From positions 1 through 11,641 of the forward strand of contig CATOAN010000030.1 of assembly GCA_951394045.1 (NCBI GenBank): a stretch of 11,641 nucleotides of DNA. Direction: 5' to 3'. The stretch is from Nitzschia sp. DOCU1. Lineage: Eukaryota > Bacillariophyta > Bacillariophyceae > Bacillariales > Bacillariaceae. Below are positions 1 to 6,727 of the stretch, piece by piece. Position numbers and translations under genes: made by a program. The stretch's first letter is position 1. Each line of letters begins with the position of its first letter. The notes beneath the pieces are model-generated. The model was not told the DNA's origin and searched no databases. It saw only the letters and a list, made by a program, of their open reading frames with translations.

Positions 1-228
1 GGAGGAGATGGAGGCAGCAAGTCACACACTGGAACCGGTAGCTCTGGCACTGGTAGCCGTAGTGTTTTTTGCAATGATACATGCAGACAGCTACGGGAGT
101 CAATTCATTCCTTTCTGGATAACGACTATGGGGGAGTCTCAATGACAGAGACGACGTCGCTTTTGATTTGGGGCTCTAGCACAGTCAACGCTGTGGAAAA
201 TGTGTCTATCAAGAAACCATCTCATTAG
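1..228 (+). CDS. Possible 3' end of an unknown gene (partial, ambiguous frame)
   Basis: Frame 1 is open from the first base to a TAG at 226-228 (75 codons). It begins rich in Gly/Ser/Thr and ends with residues NVSIKKPSH. Frame 2 is also open, from the window edge through an ATG at 8 to a TGA at 143-145, and encodes about 45 residues with a hydrophobic stretch (LEPVALALVAVVFFAMIH) that could be a membrane segment. The two readings exclude each other as a simple gene model and I recognise neither. It may be the C-terminal part of a gene starting outside the window, or open by chance. The next gene's ATG lies 21 bases after the frame 1 stop. Confidence 0.25.
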   Translation, partial: GGDGGSKSHTGTGSSGTGSRSVFCNDTCRQLRESIHSFLDNDYGGVSMTETTSLLIWGSSTVNAVENVSIKKPSH

Positions 229-248
229 AAAAGAAAGAGTGTATTAAA

Positions 249-1064
249 ATGGACTCCCAACAATCGAATGCTCCGCCTATGTATACTACGTTGATTTGGC
301 TTGGATTTCAGCAGCCTGATGAGCATTTGATAGAACGTGATGAGTTCTGGGAAGGACGTCAAATGTTTCGTCTTCTTTATCCTCCAACTCCTCCAGTTCA
401 ATTGTGGTTTCTTCCACCGCTGCCTCCAGAGCCACCAGATTCCCTTCTTAACATGCTAATTTTAATTCAAACGCAACGTCAAATCACAGCTACCATTGTT
501 GTGGGAAGGATAGAAGAACAATATCATACCTTGAAAAGGATCTGGAGAAGAAGGTAGGACTGAACTATGCTTCTTTTCTTTCATTGAAAGACAACATGAC
601 CTCACTTTTCCTTTACTTTCAGAATTGATCTTCAAAACATTTCATTGATAGGAAGACTTCGATCTGGGAGACGTCGCTGTTGTCGCTATCCTCTTCGATT
701 TTGCCTTCTACACAGGAATAAAAATCAAGATTTGCAAAGATTGTTTCCTACTAGACCCAAGTTCGTGACTGGTTTTGGAGTTGTACTGTATGGGTCTAAC
801 GATGAAATGACTCATCCTACTCATTTATGGGTGCTAGCGAATTCTTTATCGAAGAGGGCACATCCTCAATGGCTCAGTAATTCAGGTGGGATGTTGAACG
901 ATGCCATCCTGCATCAACAACTGCTTAACCGAAGGTACAGAATGCAATATCCAGGTAGATATTCTGCTCAACAAAGATTCAATTTTCTTAGTACAACTAT
1001 AGTATCCATTATCTTTTATTATAGTTCGTCTAGTACTTGTTTGGATGCTGAGCTACTATTCTAA
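249..1064 (+). CDS. Two-exon gene, hypothetical protein (about 248 aa)
   Basis: I do not recognise this protein. Exon 1 runs from an ATG at 249 (context TTAAAATGG) to 553 and exon 2 from 623 to a TAA at 1062-1064. Splicing removes an in-frame TAG that overlaps the donor site and joins exon 1 to the long open frame of exon 2 without a frame change, giving about 248 residues. Exon 1 encodes a proline-rich segment (residues about 45-65, PPTPP and PPLPPEPP) followed by a basic end (KRIWRR). Exon 2 begins with an Arg/Cys-rich stretch (GRLRSGRRRCCRY) and ends in a Ser/Tyr-rich tail. No signal peptide or known domain is visible. The stop overlaps by two bases the stop of the gypsy pol fragment on the other strand, so the last residues may come from a transposon junction. 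A further in-frame intron at 935-991 (57 nt, GT...TTCTTAG) is possible but not required. Confidence 0.5.
554..622 (+). other. Spliceosomal intron (69 nt)
   Basis: The donor is AAG|GTAGGA at 554 and the acceptor is a pyrimidine-rich tract ending TTTACTTTCAG at 622. The length suits the short introns of diatoms. Exon 1 contributes two bases of a codon and exon 2 the third (AG+A, Arg), after which the frame stays open for 146 codons. The unspliced reading would stop at a TAG at 555-557 inside the donor. The agreement of splice signals and reading frame is the main support for the gene model. Confidence 0.65.
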
Positions 1065-1416
1065 AGATCGAGGTCTTTGTTTTTGTAGTATGCTACTACC
1101 TTTGGACTCAGTGCGAATCCTTCTTCTGCCGCAATATATTCCGCGGTCACGAGGTTGGCGTAGGAGATCTTGTAGTTGTCGTCATCGATTGGGTGATGCG
1201 ACATACAATAAGACATTTGTTTCCCAATGGGAACATCCTCTGTCGACTCCTCATCTGGGTCACTATATGGGTGTCGCGACAGCGTGTCCGTGACTACATT
1301 GTCTTTGCCTTTGACATGCACGAACTTAGCACTGTACTCTTCCAACAGAAGACGCCAGCGAACCACTCGGGAACTCGGAATCTTGTTGTACAGAATATTT
1401 AGGTGGTCCGTGTATA
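1061..1416 (-). pseudogene. pol: Gypsy RNase H C-terminal part, frameshifted
   Basis: This is the continuation of the RNase H in a different frame. YTDHLNILYNK carries the third catalytic Asp of gypsy RNase H, and SSRVVRW, FVHVKGKDNVV and TDTLSRHP match the family's closing motifs (usually ADALSR). The shift lies around 1411-1418 (top-strand TGTATAAC). Its reading is consistent with loss of two bases, since ...QLV-I-Y-TDH would be the family sequence. After TDTLSR there are about 70 residues of acidic linker, ending in AYYKNKDLDL and a TAG at 1061-1063. An intact element would go on to the HHCC zinc finger of integrase; nothing similar is visible below 1061 in this orientation. Confidence 0.8.
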
Positions 1417-2648
1417 ACCAGCTGTTGACCAAGGAGAATATTCCTAAATTCCTTAAGCGTCTCCACTATACTTAGCAGTTCCTGTTCACCTGTTGTATAA
1501 TTCTTTTGGGCGGAGTTCAACTTCAGACTATAGAATGCCAATGGCTTGCCATCTTGCATAATTACGGCGCCCAATTGATAATCGCTAGCATCCGTATATA
1601 TGTGGAATTCTTTGTTGAAGTCAGGGAAGTTCAACAGCGTCTCTCGCGCTACTGCTCGCTTAATCGATTCGAATGATTTATTACATTCGGGAGTCCATTT
1701 CCACGGGACTGACTTGGAACATAACGCCGTTAGAGGTGCCAGTATGTGTGATCGCTTCCGCCACATATCACGGTAGTAATTTACCATGCCTAAGAAACGT
1801 CTCAGTTGTTGCTTCGTTTGCGGCGGCTGCATCTTGAGTATCGCTTCCACTTTCTTAGGTTGGGGATGGATACCGTCACGGGAAATCTCGTAGCCTAGGT
1901 ACTCAACGCGGTCGGCAGCAAATTTGCATTTGCGTACGTTAGCGCGAAACCCAGCTTGTTCGAGTCGTGCAAGAACCTCTTTGAGCTTTGCGACATGGTC
2001 GCTAAATGTACCTTTGCTCATTATCAAAATGTCATCCATGTATACTTGTACATACTCCAGGTCACCAAGGAGATGCATCATGATACTTTGGAAAATATCA
2101 GGGGCATTGGATATACCCATCGGCAGCACCTGGTACTGATATAAGCCCCACGGCATTACAGTACCAAGGAGGCCTTGGCTGTACTTATCCATTGGACTGT
2201 GATAATAGCCCATGCTGAGGTCAATAGCCATTGCCCATTTAAAGCCCTGGAGTTTTTGCAATAACTCGGTGATCTTTGGCAGTGGGTGCAGCTTGCGCAC
2301 AAGATATTCGTTAAGTTTCTGAAAATCGGTAAGTACACGCACATCGCCCGTTTTCTTCGGTTGAATGAACGTGCTGGCCGTCCATGGGGATTGGTTGACA
2401 CGCTTCCAGATTCCAAGTTTTTCGAATCGTTTGATTTCTTTTCGCGTCCTTTGTTCGTACGCATGAGGAATGCTGAATGGCTTAGCATGATACGGCTTTA
2501 CTCCTTCTTTTAACTCTAGACGAATAGGATCTATTTTAAGTTTACCTGAGCCGCCACTGAATAGTGTAGGGTGCTGCTTCAGTTCAGCTCGGAGCTCGTC
2601 TCGTTGCTCCTTAGTTAAGTAGTCGAGTGAGTCAACAAACTCTTCCAT
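1326..2648 (-). pseudogene. pol: Ty3/gypsy reverse transcriptase - RNase H (440-codon open stretch)
   Basis: This stretch encodes an RNA-dependent DNA polymerase plus RNase H that would copy element RNA. Numbering from the Met at 2648: fingers motif SPWTASTFIQPKKTGDVR (87-104), LTDFQKLN (106-113), first catalytic Asp in AIDLSMGYYH (D143), LPMGISNAPDIFQ (175-187), the catalytic YMDD box (203-206), then LGYEIS and FLGMVNYYRDMW (285-296) of the thumb/connection. RNase H follows with its first Asp in YTDASD (D353) and its Glu in TTGEQELLSIVE (about 386-396). The polymerase active site is intact. Near codon 412 the frame is lost, and the remaining residues to the stop at 1326 are out of frame; homology continues in another frame (1061-about 1415). 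The Met at 2648 is internal, not a true start. Family identification is secure; the gene is not functional. Confidence 0.88.
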
Positions 2649-2936
2649 CTCAACCTTGGAGTAGTCGGCGTCGAGGCTCTTAGCTTATCCTTCTTCCGCC
2701 GCTTGGATAACGGGGGCATCTTGAAACATCTCGTACAGAAGCTGTAGAGCCTGTGGATCCGTCACAACACCACTTTCCTTCATCTCGACTTCGCTATCAC
2801 CCCATCAAATCGTTCGTTTCTCGAAATCGAGTACAAACTTCAATTCGGCTAATAGGTCAAGTCCTAGAATCAGGTCGTAAGGTGAGTTTTCGCGGTCTGT
2901 ATGCTGGTCGAGGTGACATGGCCAATGAATTTCCTT
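2649..2936 (-). pseudogene. pol: Gypsy protease C-terminus and linker (broken)
   Basis: The retropepsin tail motif SPYDLILGLDLLAEL, followed by FVLDFEKRTI, is clear at 2805-about 2936. It corresponds to the second half of a gypsy protease, where the hydrophobic ILG of the flap/dimer region lies. The catalytic Asp-Ser/Thr-Gly would be about 60 residues upstream and is not there; the sequence beyond 2940 no longer resembles protease. The frame continues into the reverse transcriptase but is cut by a TGA at 2805-2807 and a TAA at 2685-2687. Between the stops it reads as an ordinary linker (VEMKESGVVTDPQALQLL). All pieces share one frame, so the damage here is by point changes, not rearrangement. 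Confidence 0.75.
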
Positions 2937-2971
2937 ACTAGTCGAGGAGGCGTGATAAACGAGGGAGGGGT

Positions 2972-3014
2972 GACCGTACCCTAAAAAAATAAGACCGTAC
3001 ATGAGACCCTGTAG
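2972..3014. repeat. GACCGTAC / ATGAGACC repeat cluster at the gypsy-MnmG junction
   Basis: GACCGTAC occurs at 2972-2979 and again at 2993-3000, separated by CCTAAAAAAATAA. It is followed at once by ATGAGACCCTGTAG at 3001-3014. That 14-mer matches 13 of 14 bases of an inverted copy at 4224-4237 on the far side of the MnmG pseudogene. The cluster lies between the last recognisable gypsy base (about 2936) and the MnmG sequence, so it marks a junction between two inserted or duplicated segments. Confidence 0.45.
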
Positions 3015-3114
3015 ACCTGAGTACAAAGTCTACGTAACCGCCCAACACACTACGCATCGACACCACATCTCGCGCAACGACGCGTCAGTCGGCAGCATCG
3101 GAGCGCGGCGGGAC

Positions 3115-3970
3115 ATGTTGCATCGGATTTTCTGTGGAAGAGCTTGGCAACAAGGTGCTCTGGTGATGACAATGTTGTGGCTACTAACAAGATTGTCCCA
3201 GGCGTTTCAGGCTCCCCTATCGAGACTATCAAGAATAGCTCAAGTGTCATCTGCTGCTCTACGAGTTTATACGACAGACGATCATGTGGACTATGGTTGT
3301 GATGCGGCGGCGGCATCCACCCGAACGGGCGCCAGAATGGCTCTCGTCACGCAACGCCGCCTCGATACCATTGGAGAGCTAAGCTGCAATCCTAGTATTA
3401 GAGGCATTGGCAAGGGGCATCTTGTACGTGAGATTGATGCCTTGGATGGACTCATGGGACGAATGGCCGATGAAGGTGGAATCCACTATCGACTGTTAAA
3501 TCGATGCAAGGGACCGGCAGTGCGAGGACCAAGAGCTCAAATGGATCGCGATTTGTACAAGGCTGCCATGCAAAGTGAGTTGCGCCAAGTCTCCAATTTG
3601 TACCTAGTGGAAGGGAGTGCTCAGGATTTGCTTTTGGACGAATCTGTTGGCAATAAGCAATAACAATCTCGAGTCCATGGCTCCCATGGAAGCCACCAAT
3701 CAGGTCCCGGCCCATAATCGTCAGGCTCGCATCCGGGGTGTTGTCGTGCAAAAAGCGGATGCGTCTAGTCAAGAAATATCCGCTCGAGCCGTTGTTATAA
3801 CCACAGGAACCTTTCTGAGAGGTGTCCTCATGATTGGCCATGAACGATACAGCGGCGGGAGGCATTTACGAGATTCCAAACAAGTCGAACCACCTTCCGT
3901 CGGACTGGCCCAAATGCTAGCCAAGCACGATTTTGCCTTGGGACGCCTCAAGATGGGGACGCCCGCACAA
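3115..3970 (+). pseudogene. mnmG: MnmG/GidA/MTO1 (tRNA wobble-uridine modification) pseudogene, 5' part only
   Basis: MnmG is an FAD enzyme that, with MnmE/GTPBP3, installs carboxymethylaminomethyl-type groups on U34 of tRNAs in bacteria, mitochondria and plastids. Clear family blocks are visible: [45 protein letters not shown] and [20 protein letters not shown] (3328-3561), then after a frame change [28 protein letters not shown] and EPPSVGLAQ (up to about 3967). The cysteine of SCNPSI corresponds to the essential Cys47 of the E. coli enzyme. Defects: the N-terminal GxGxxG FAD loop expected before GCDAAAAS is missing (VDY runs straight into GCDAAAAS), PSIGG is PSIRG, a 1-nt insertion at about 3655 (AATAAGCAATAAC) causes a TAA at 3661-3663, and homology stops at LKMGTPA, less than halfway through a protein of usually 600 or more residues. 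The start is uncertain: ATGs at 3115, 3166 and 3172 are candidates; the ATG at 3001 overlaps repeat sequence and is unlikely. Probably a partial duplicate of an intact gene elsewhere. Confidence 0.85.
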
Positions 3971-4051
3971 TGTAGAACTAGAGAAATGGTCAGGGAATAT
4001 ATCATGATTGCTTCTTCCTTTCTGTGCTCTAGTAGTAGAGCAACTCCATAG

Positions 4052-4467
4052 CCATCGTTAGATTCAGCTTACTAGTCTAATAGGCAGCTATGATACTATA
4101 AAATGGTCGTCCATGAATTCAATGAATGACGACGCTAAATATAGTAGTATTTTACTTTTGCTAAGGTTCGGGGTTGAGAAGAAGGATGCCGAGCTAACGC
4201 ATAGTCACAACTCTAATTTTTAGCTACTGGGTCTCATTTTTAGGAGTGTAGCGCTTTTTTCTCGTGGTAGGGTCTCATTTCCATCAATATTTATACGACT
4301 GCAAATGAGACCCTTGTTGCATTTTCATACTCCCGCTCGCCTTATCCTATGGGTCAAATACTCCAATTTTGGATGGGGTATGATGACGTAGACTGCGTGG
4401 CCGGGCTACCAGAAAATACGATCCCGGTCTCATTTTACCAATACTGTAGGCGTTTGGAAAACGTTTC
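4052..4467. other. Gene-free stretch after the MnmG pseudogene
   Basis: No coding sequence is supported here. The MnmG frame closes at a TAG at 4049-4051. The stretch is AT-rich in its first half, and its second half holds the repeated GGTCTCATTT motifs listed separately. No terminator or RNA gene was recognised. Confidence 0.5.
4224..4437. repeat. GGTCTCATTT motif cluster (direct and inverted copies)
   Basis: Copies: GGGTCTCATTTTT at 4229-4241, AGGGTCTCATTT at 4269-4280, its exact 12-base inverse AAATGAGACCCT at 4303-4314 (a potential hairpin with a 22-nt loop), and GGTCTCATTTTA at 4426-4437. Related inverted copies lie at 2993-3014. The form, G-rich end followed by a T-run in opposing pairs, resembles terminal inverted repeats of small DNA transposons. 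No target-site duplication could be fixed by eye. Confidence 0.55.
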
Positions 4468-4575
4468 GTGGACATCCACATTCAATCTTTGGATCATTTG
4501 AATCGTGACTCTTCACAAAATTCTTGGCCGCACAACAAAGTCGCAATCCCGCCCTCCGCAACACAAATCATCATC

Positions 4576-4764
4576 ATGGAATCTTCTGACGATGAAAGCC
4601 TTGAAAGCCTTCCAGCGGGTGCTGTTGTATATACAGAAGACGAAATGATAAGCATTGGTCTTCGAGCCGTTGGCTTGAAAGATAAGCGAATCAATCGATT
4701 TTGCCGTTGCTCGCTGGTAGCAGCATCCTCTTGTCGTCCCGCTATGACTAGAGCGCACTATTGA
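4576..4764 (+). CDS. Small acidic ORF, hypothetical or truncated (62 aa)
   Basis: An ATG at 4576 opens a 62-codon frame ending in a TGA at 4762-4764. The same frame is open upstream to about 4468 without another ATG. The protein starts very acidic and serine-rich (MESSDDESLESL), continues AVVYTEDEMISIGLRAVGLKDKRINRF and then turns Cys/Ser/Arg-rich, as though it left the original gene. I do not recognise it with confidence. The start of a transposon-encoded protein is one option, because a GGTCTCATTT motif lies 150 bp upstream at 4426. It faces the 247-aa gene on the other strand, whose stop lies 47 bases beyond. It may equally be a chance ORF. Confidence 0.3.
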   Translation: MESSDDESLESLPAGAVVYTEDEMISIGLRAVGLKDKRINRFCRCSLVAASSCRPAMTRAHY

Positions 4765-4811
4765 TAGTAGTACTAACAGTTAGTCTAGCTATTCTTGTTA
4801 TTCTAATAATA

Positions 4812-5555
4812 CTAATTCCAGTCAGCCACCTTCTTCTTGCCTTTCACCTTTAAGGTGTGGCTGTATTTGGCGGTGCGGATCTCCTGCCAAAACTTATCCC
4901 GAAATACATCCAAGGGGAAGTTTTGAAAGTACTCTGGATTTGAAAGCCAGAGTTCCTTCTTGGAAATCCCCTCATGCTTATTGTTGGCTATATCCTCCAA
5001 CAGGCAGGCCTGAGCATCACTGCCTTGCCACTGAATGTAGCCAAGATGCGAGACAAGAGAGGGCACCGACCGACTTGCAAAGTCGTCGAATGCCGCCTTA
5101 TCCTTGTTACGCCTGTTTGTAGATGCTGCCACTGCATCCACAATGCTCTTGAAACGAGCTTCTAGCTTCGATCGCTTGTAGTTTCCAACTTCCTCAATCT
5201 CGTAGACCTCATCCAGAGGAGTATCAGCGGTAATTGTACCATCAAAAAGGGCCTGGACGATGTTGTCTTTTGCTCGACTGCGAGCCCACTTGGTGGTGGG
5301 TTCTTCTGGCTCCTCAAATTCCACCAACTTCTTCCGGAGAGCCGCGAGTCGTCTCGAAAACTTGTCGTAGTCAAAGTTTGAGCAACCCTCCACAGTATCA
5401 TAGATTTCCCGAAGGGACATGCGTTTACCAGCATTGTTCACCTCTCTCCAATTCAAGGGAACAATACCGCACCTGATGGCTTTGATAAGAGCCGCTTTTG
5501 CACGACTCTTATTCCAATCCGTATTGTCTTCATTCTGGTTGTTGATGTTTGACAT
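4812..5555 (-). CDS. Hypothetical protein with three W-x-x-S-x-A repeats (247 aa)
   Basis: This is an intact single-exon ORF with ATG at 5553-5555 and stop at 4812-4814. It is charged and soluble, with no signal peptide or membrane segment. Three diverged repeats are visible. Repeat 1 (residues 14-77) runs WNKSRAKAALIKAI ... LREIYDTV ... YDKFSRRLAALRKKL. Repeat 2 (90-142) runs WARSRAKDNIVQAL ... LDEVYEI ... YKRSKLEARFKSI. Repeat 3 (176-230) runs WQGSDAQACLLEDI ... KKELWLS ... FPLDVFRDKFWQEI. Each has an initial W-x-x-S-x-A-[KQ], a first helix, a middle acidic [LK]-x-E-[IVL] segment and a closing basic/aromatic helix. Acidic linkers (EEPEEP, 81-86) and a lysine-rich C-terminus (KVKGKKKVADWN) complete it. 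From memory, such repeats occur in lineage-specific proteins of diatoms and other algae, with no function known to me. The upstream region carries the phased repeat array at 5734-5855. Confidence 0.7.
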   Translation of the reverse strand: MSNINNQNEDNTDWNKSRAKAALIKAIRCGIVPLNWREVNNAGKRMSLREIYDTVEGCSNFDYDKFSRRLAALRKKLVEFEEPEEPTTKWARSRAKDNIVQALFDGTITADTPLDEVYEIEEVGNYKRSKLEARFKSIVDAVAASTNRRNKDKAAFDDFASRSVPSLVSHLGYIQWQGSDAQACLLEDIANNKHEGISKKELWLSNPEYFQNFPLDVFRDKFWQEIRTAKYSHTLKVKGKKKVADWN

Positions 5556-5733
5556 GTTACTGCTTTGTTATTTGACCCGTCGGCGGCCAAAGGCAACGTT
5601 GTGTGATGGCGGCTCTTTCACATTGTTTGTGTTGACTCCATTTCATCCCAGTTTTCTCGAACCGCTTCGAATATGTGAATGTGGTCGGCTGACTCGAAAA
5701 TTGTCTGTTGTTGCAGTCGGACTGGCTCGTTTG

Positions 5734-5766
5734 GGCGCGCACGGTCATCGCTTTGGCGCGCACGGT
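5734..5766. repeat. Two direct copies of GGCGCGCACGGT
   Basis: The exact 12-mer GGCGCGCACGGT occurs at 5734-5745 and 5755-5766. The copies start 21 bp apart, close to two turns of the DNA helix, so proteins bound to both would sit on the same face. The pair is about 180-200 bp upstream of the ATG of the - strand 247-aa gene and directly abuts the CCCGAAGT array. A regulatory role is inference. Confidence 0.6.
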
Positions 5767-5775
5767 AGACGAGTT

Positions 5776-5855
5776 CCCGAAGTCATCCCGAAGTCCTCCC
5801 GAAGTTGAGTCCTTCCCGAAGTACTCCCGAAGTACTCCCGAAGTGCTCCCGAAGT
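5776..5855. repeat. Array of seven CCCGAAGT units, mostly 11-bp spaced
   Basis: CCCGAAGT occurs at 5776, 5787, 5798, 5815, 5826, 5837 and 5848. Steps are 11, 11, 17, 11, 11 and 11 bp. The three variable bases between units change (CAT, CCT, ACT, ACT, GCT), while the eight-base core is exact in all seven. Conserved cores with drifting spacers hint at binding sites more than at simple slippage. The array lies about 220-300 bp upstream of the 247-aa gene on the - strand, where it reads ACTTCGGG. Confidence 0.75.
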
Positions 5856-6541
5856 CGTTTTAGCGATACTTGTCAAGGCACTCAGAATAACGCGGAATTT
5901 AAAGCAATCGCTTTTATGCCTTCCCCATATATGCCCTATATAAGCCCTAGTAACGCATGGGCCTGGAAAACCAATCCACTTCCCGGTCCTCCCATGGAAA
6001 ACGACGTCACCGGATTGGTCGTCCTATTCGAATGCTTCGTCATCCAGACACCCCCAAATTGGAATGACGTCGAATGATGATTATATTATTCATGGCCGAT
6101 ATTCTGGTAATGATGATGGCACGGCGAATTGCGACCGGCGCACCGGCCTGTTTTCAAAACAGAACGATCACGGACTTTTGTGTATCAGAGTGGTGCTGTC
6201 TTCCCCTTTATTTGTGGTATTCACAATTGTCAGTTTTCATCGTTCGACAAAGTTATTTGCATGATCGATCGGTTGATTGATGCATTGTCGTGGCATAATG
6301 GTGGAGGGGGCCAATTGAACTCTTTCGTTTGTGGTGATGATACTCGTTGGGGGTGCCTCTAACTCTTGTGGAAGATGCATGGATGAGGTAAGTTGAAAGA
6401 TGTTGGTGGAACAAACAGTGGAGAAAATGCTTGAAAGCTATTGTGACCTCACACAAATTGGTGTCGTCCCTTCTTTAAGGCAATCAATATGGCTATGACA
6501 GGTATTGCTTTGATTGAAATGTACATGGGATACTACATTGA

Positions 6542-6727
6542 TCACCCTTCGCCATTGCAGTAGAAACTGGTCATGTCCTTGCTATTCAAATTGCCACCAG
6601 AACGGGGGGCAGCATTTGCATCAAACAATATGGGATTGGAACCGTCGTCAGGTTGATGCACCTGCGGCTGCTTCTTACTACTAGTTTGATCTTTGGGATG
6701 AATAGTGTTTAATTCAGATCTAGACAT
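6542..6727 (-). CDS. Marginal small ORF (61 aa), hypothetical
   Basis: An ATG at 6725-6727 opens 61 codons to a TGA at 6542-6544. The product is hydrophilic and rich in Ser, Asn, Pro and Gln (for example KKQPQVHQPDD, NAAPRSGGNLNSKD), with no motif I know. Being the only ATG-led frame here with a protein-like composition is weak support; it may be a chance ORF or the first exon of something longer. No clear donor site was seen at its end. Confidence 0.15.
   Translation of the reverse strand: MSRSELNTIHPKDQTSSKKQPQVHQPDDGSNPILFDANAAPRSGGNLNSKDMTSFYCNGEG

Larger units (their letters stand above)
1061..2936 (-). mobile_element. Decayed Ty3/gypsy retrotransposon fragment (pol only)
   Basis: Reading the - strand gives the usual Ty3/gypsy pol order: the end of an aspartic protease, a linker, reverse transcriptase, then RNase H. 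The homology stops just past RNase H at 1061, where the integrase zinc finger would be expected to follow, and begins at about 2936, downstream of the expected protease Asp-Ser/Thr-Gly site. Gag, integrase and both LTRs are not seen. The frame is broken by a TGA (2805-2807), a TAA (2685-2687) and a frameshift near 1411-1418. It is a dead internal fragment. It lies between the stop codon of the two-exon gene on the left and the MnmG pseudogene on the right, facing opposite to both. Confidence 0.85.
5556..6541. other. Intergenic region upstream of the 247-aa gene
   Basis: No gene is supported. Open frames here are short, low in complexity or lack an ATG. The left part is the likely promoter region of the - strand gene at 4812-5555 and contains the phased repeat array (5734-5855). 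A TATATAAG at 5937-5944 could serve a + strand transcript; the only ATG frame after it (5917-6077) is short and unrecognised. A 15-base dyad, CTGTTTTCAAAACAG, lies at 6148-6162. Confidence 0.45.

Noticed and set aside
935..991. Second intron in the two-exon gene (57 nt, GTACAG...TTCTTAG)
   Set aside because: The frame stays open without it and removing it does not improve the protein. Possible, but unsupported.
1..1060. Continuation of gypsy pol (integrase) on the - strand
   Set aside because: Reading the - strand below 1061 shows no HHCC zinc finger or DDE core. The + strand instead supports a spliced gene.
3001..3114. ATG at 3001 as the start of the MnmG-like frame
   Set aside because: This ATG lies within the ATGAGACC repeat cluster, and the first 38 codons have no targeting or enzyme character. 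The ATGs at 3115, 3166 or 3172 are better candidates.
5557..5763. Open frame on the - strand just upstream of the 247-aa gene
   Set aside because: Its codons overlap the likely promoter and direct repeats, and the composition is not protein-like. It ends just before the next ATG, as expected for leader sequence.
5776..5855. CRISPR array
   Set aside because: Units are 8 bp with 3-bp spacers, far too short, and the genome is eukaryotic.
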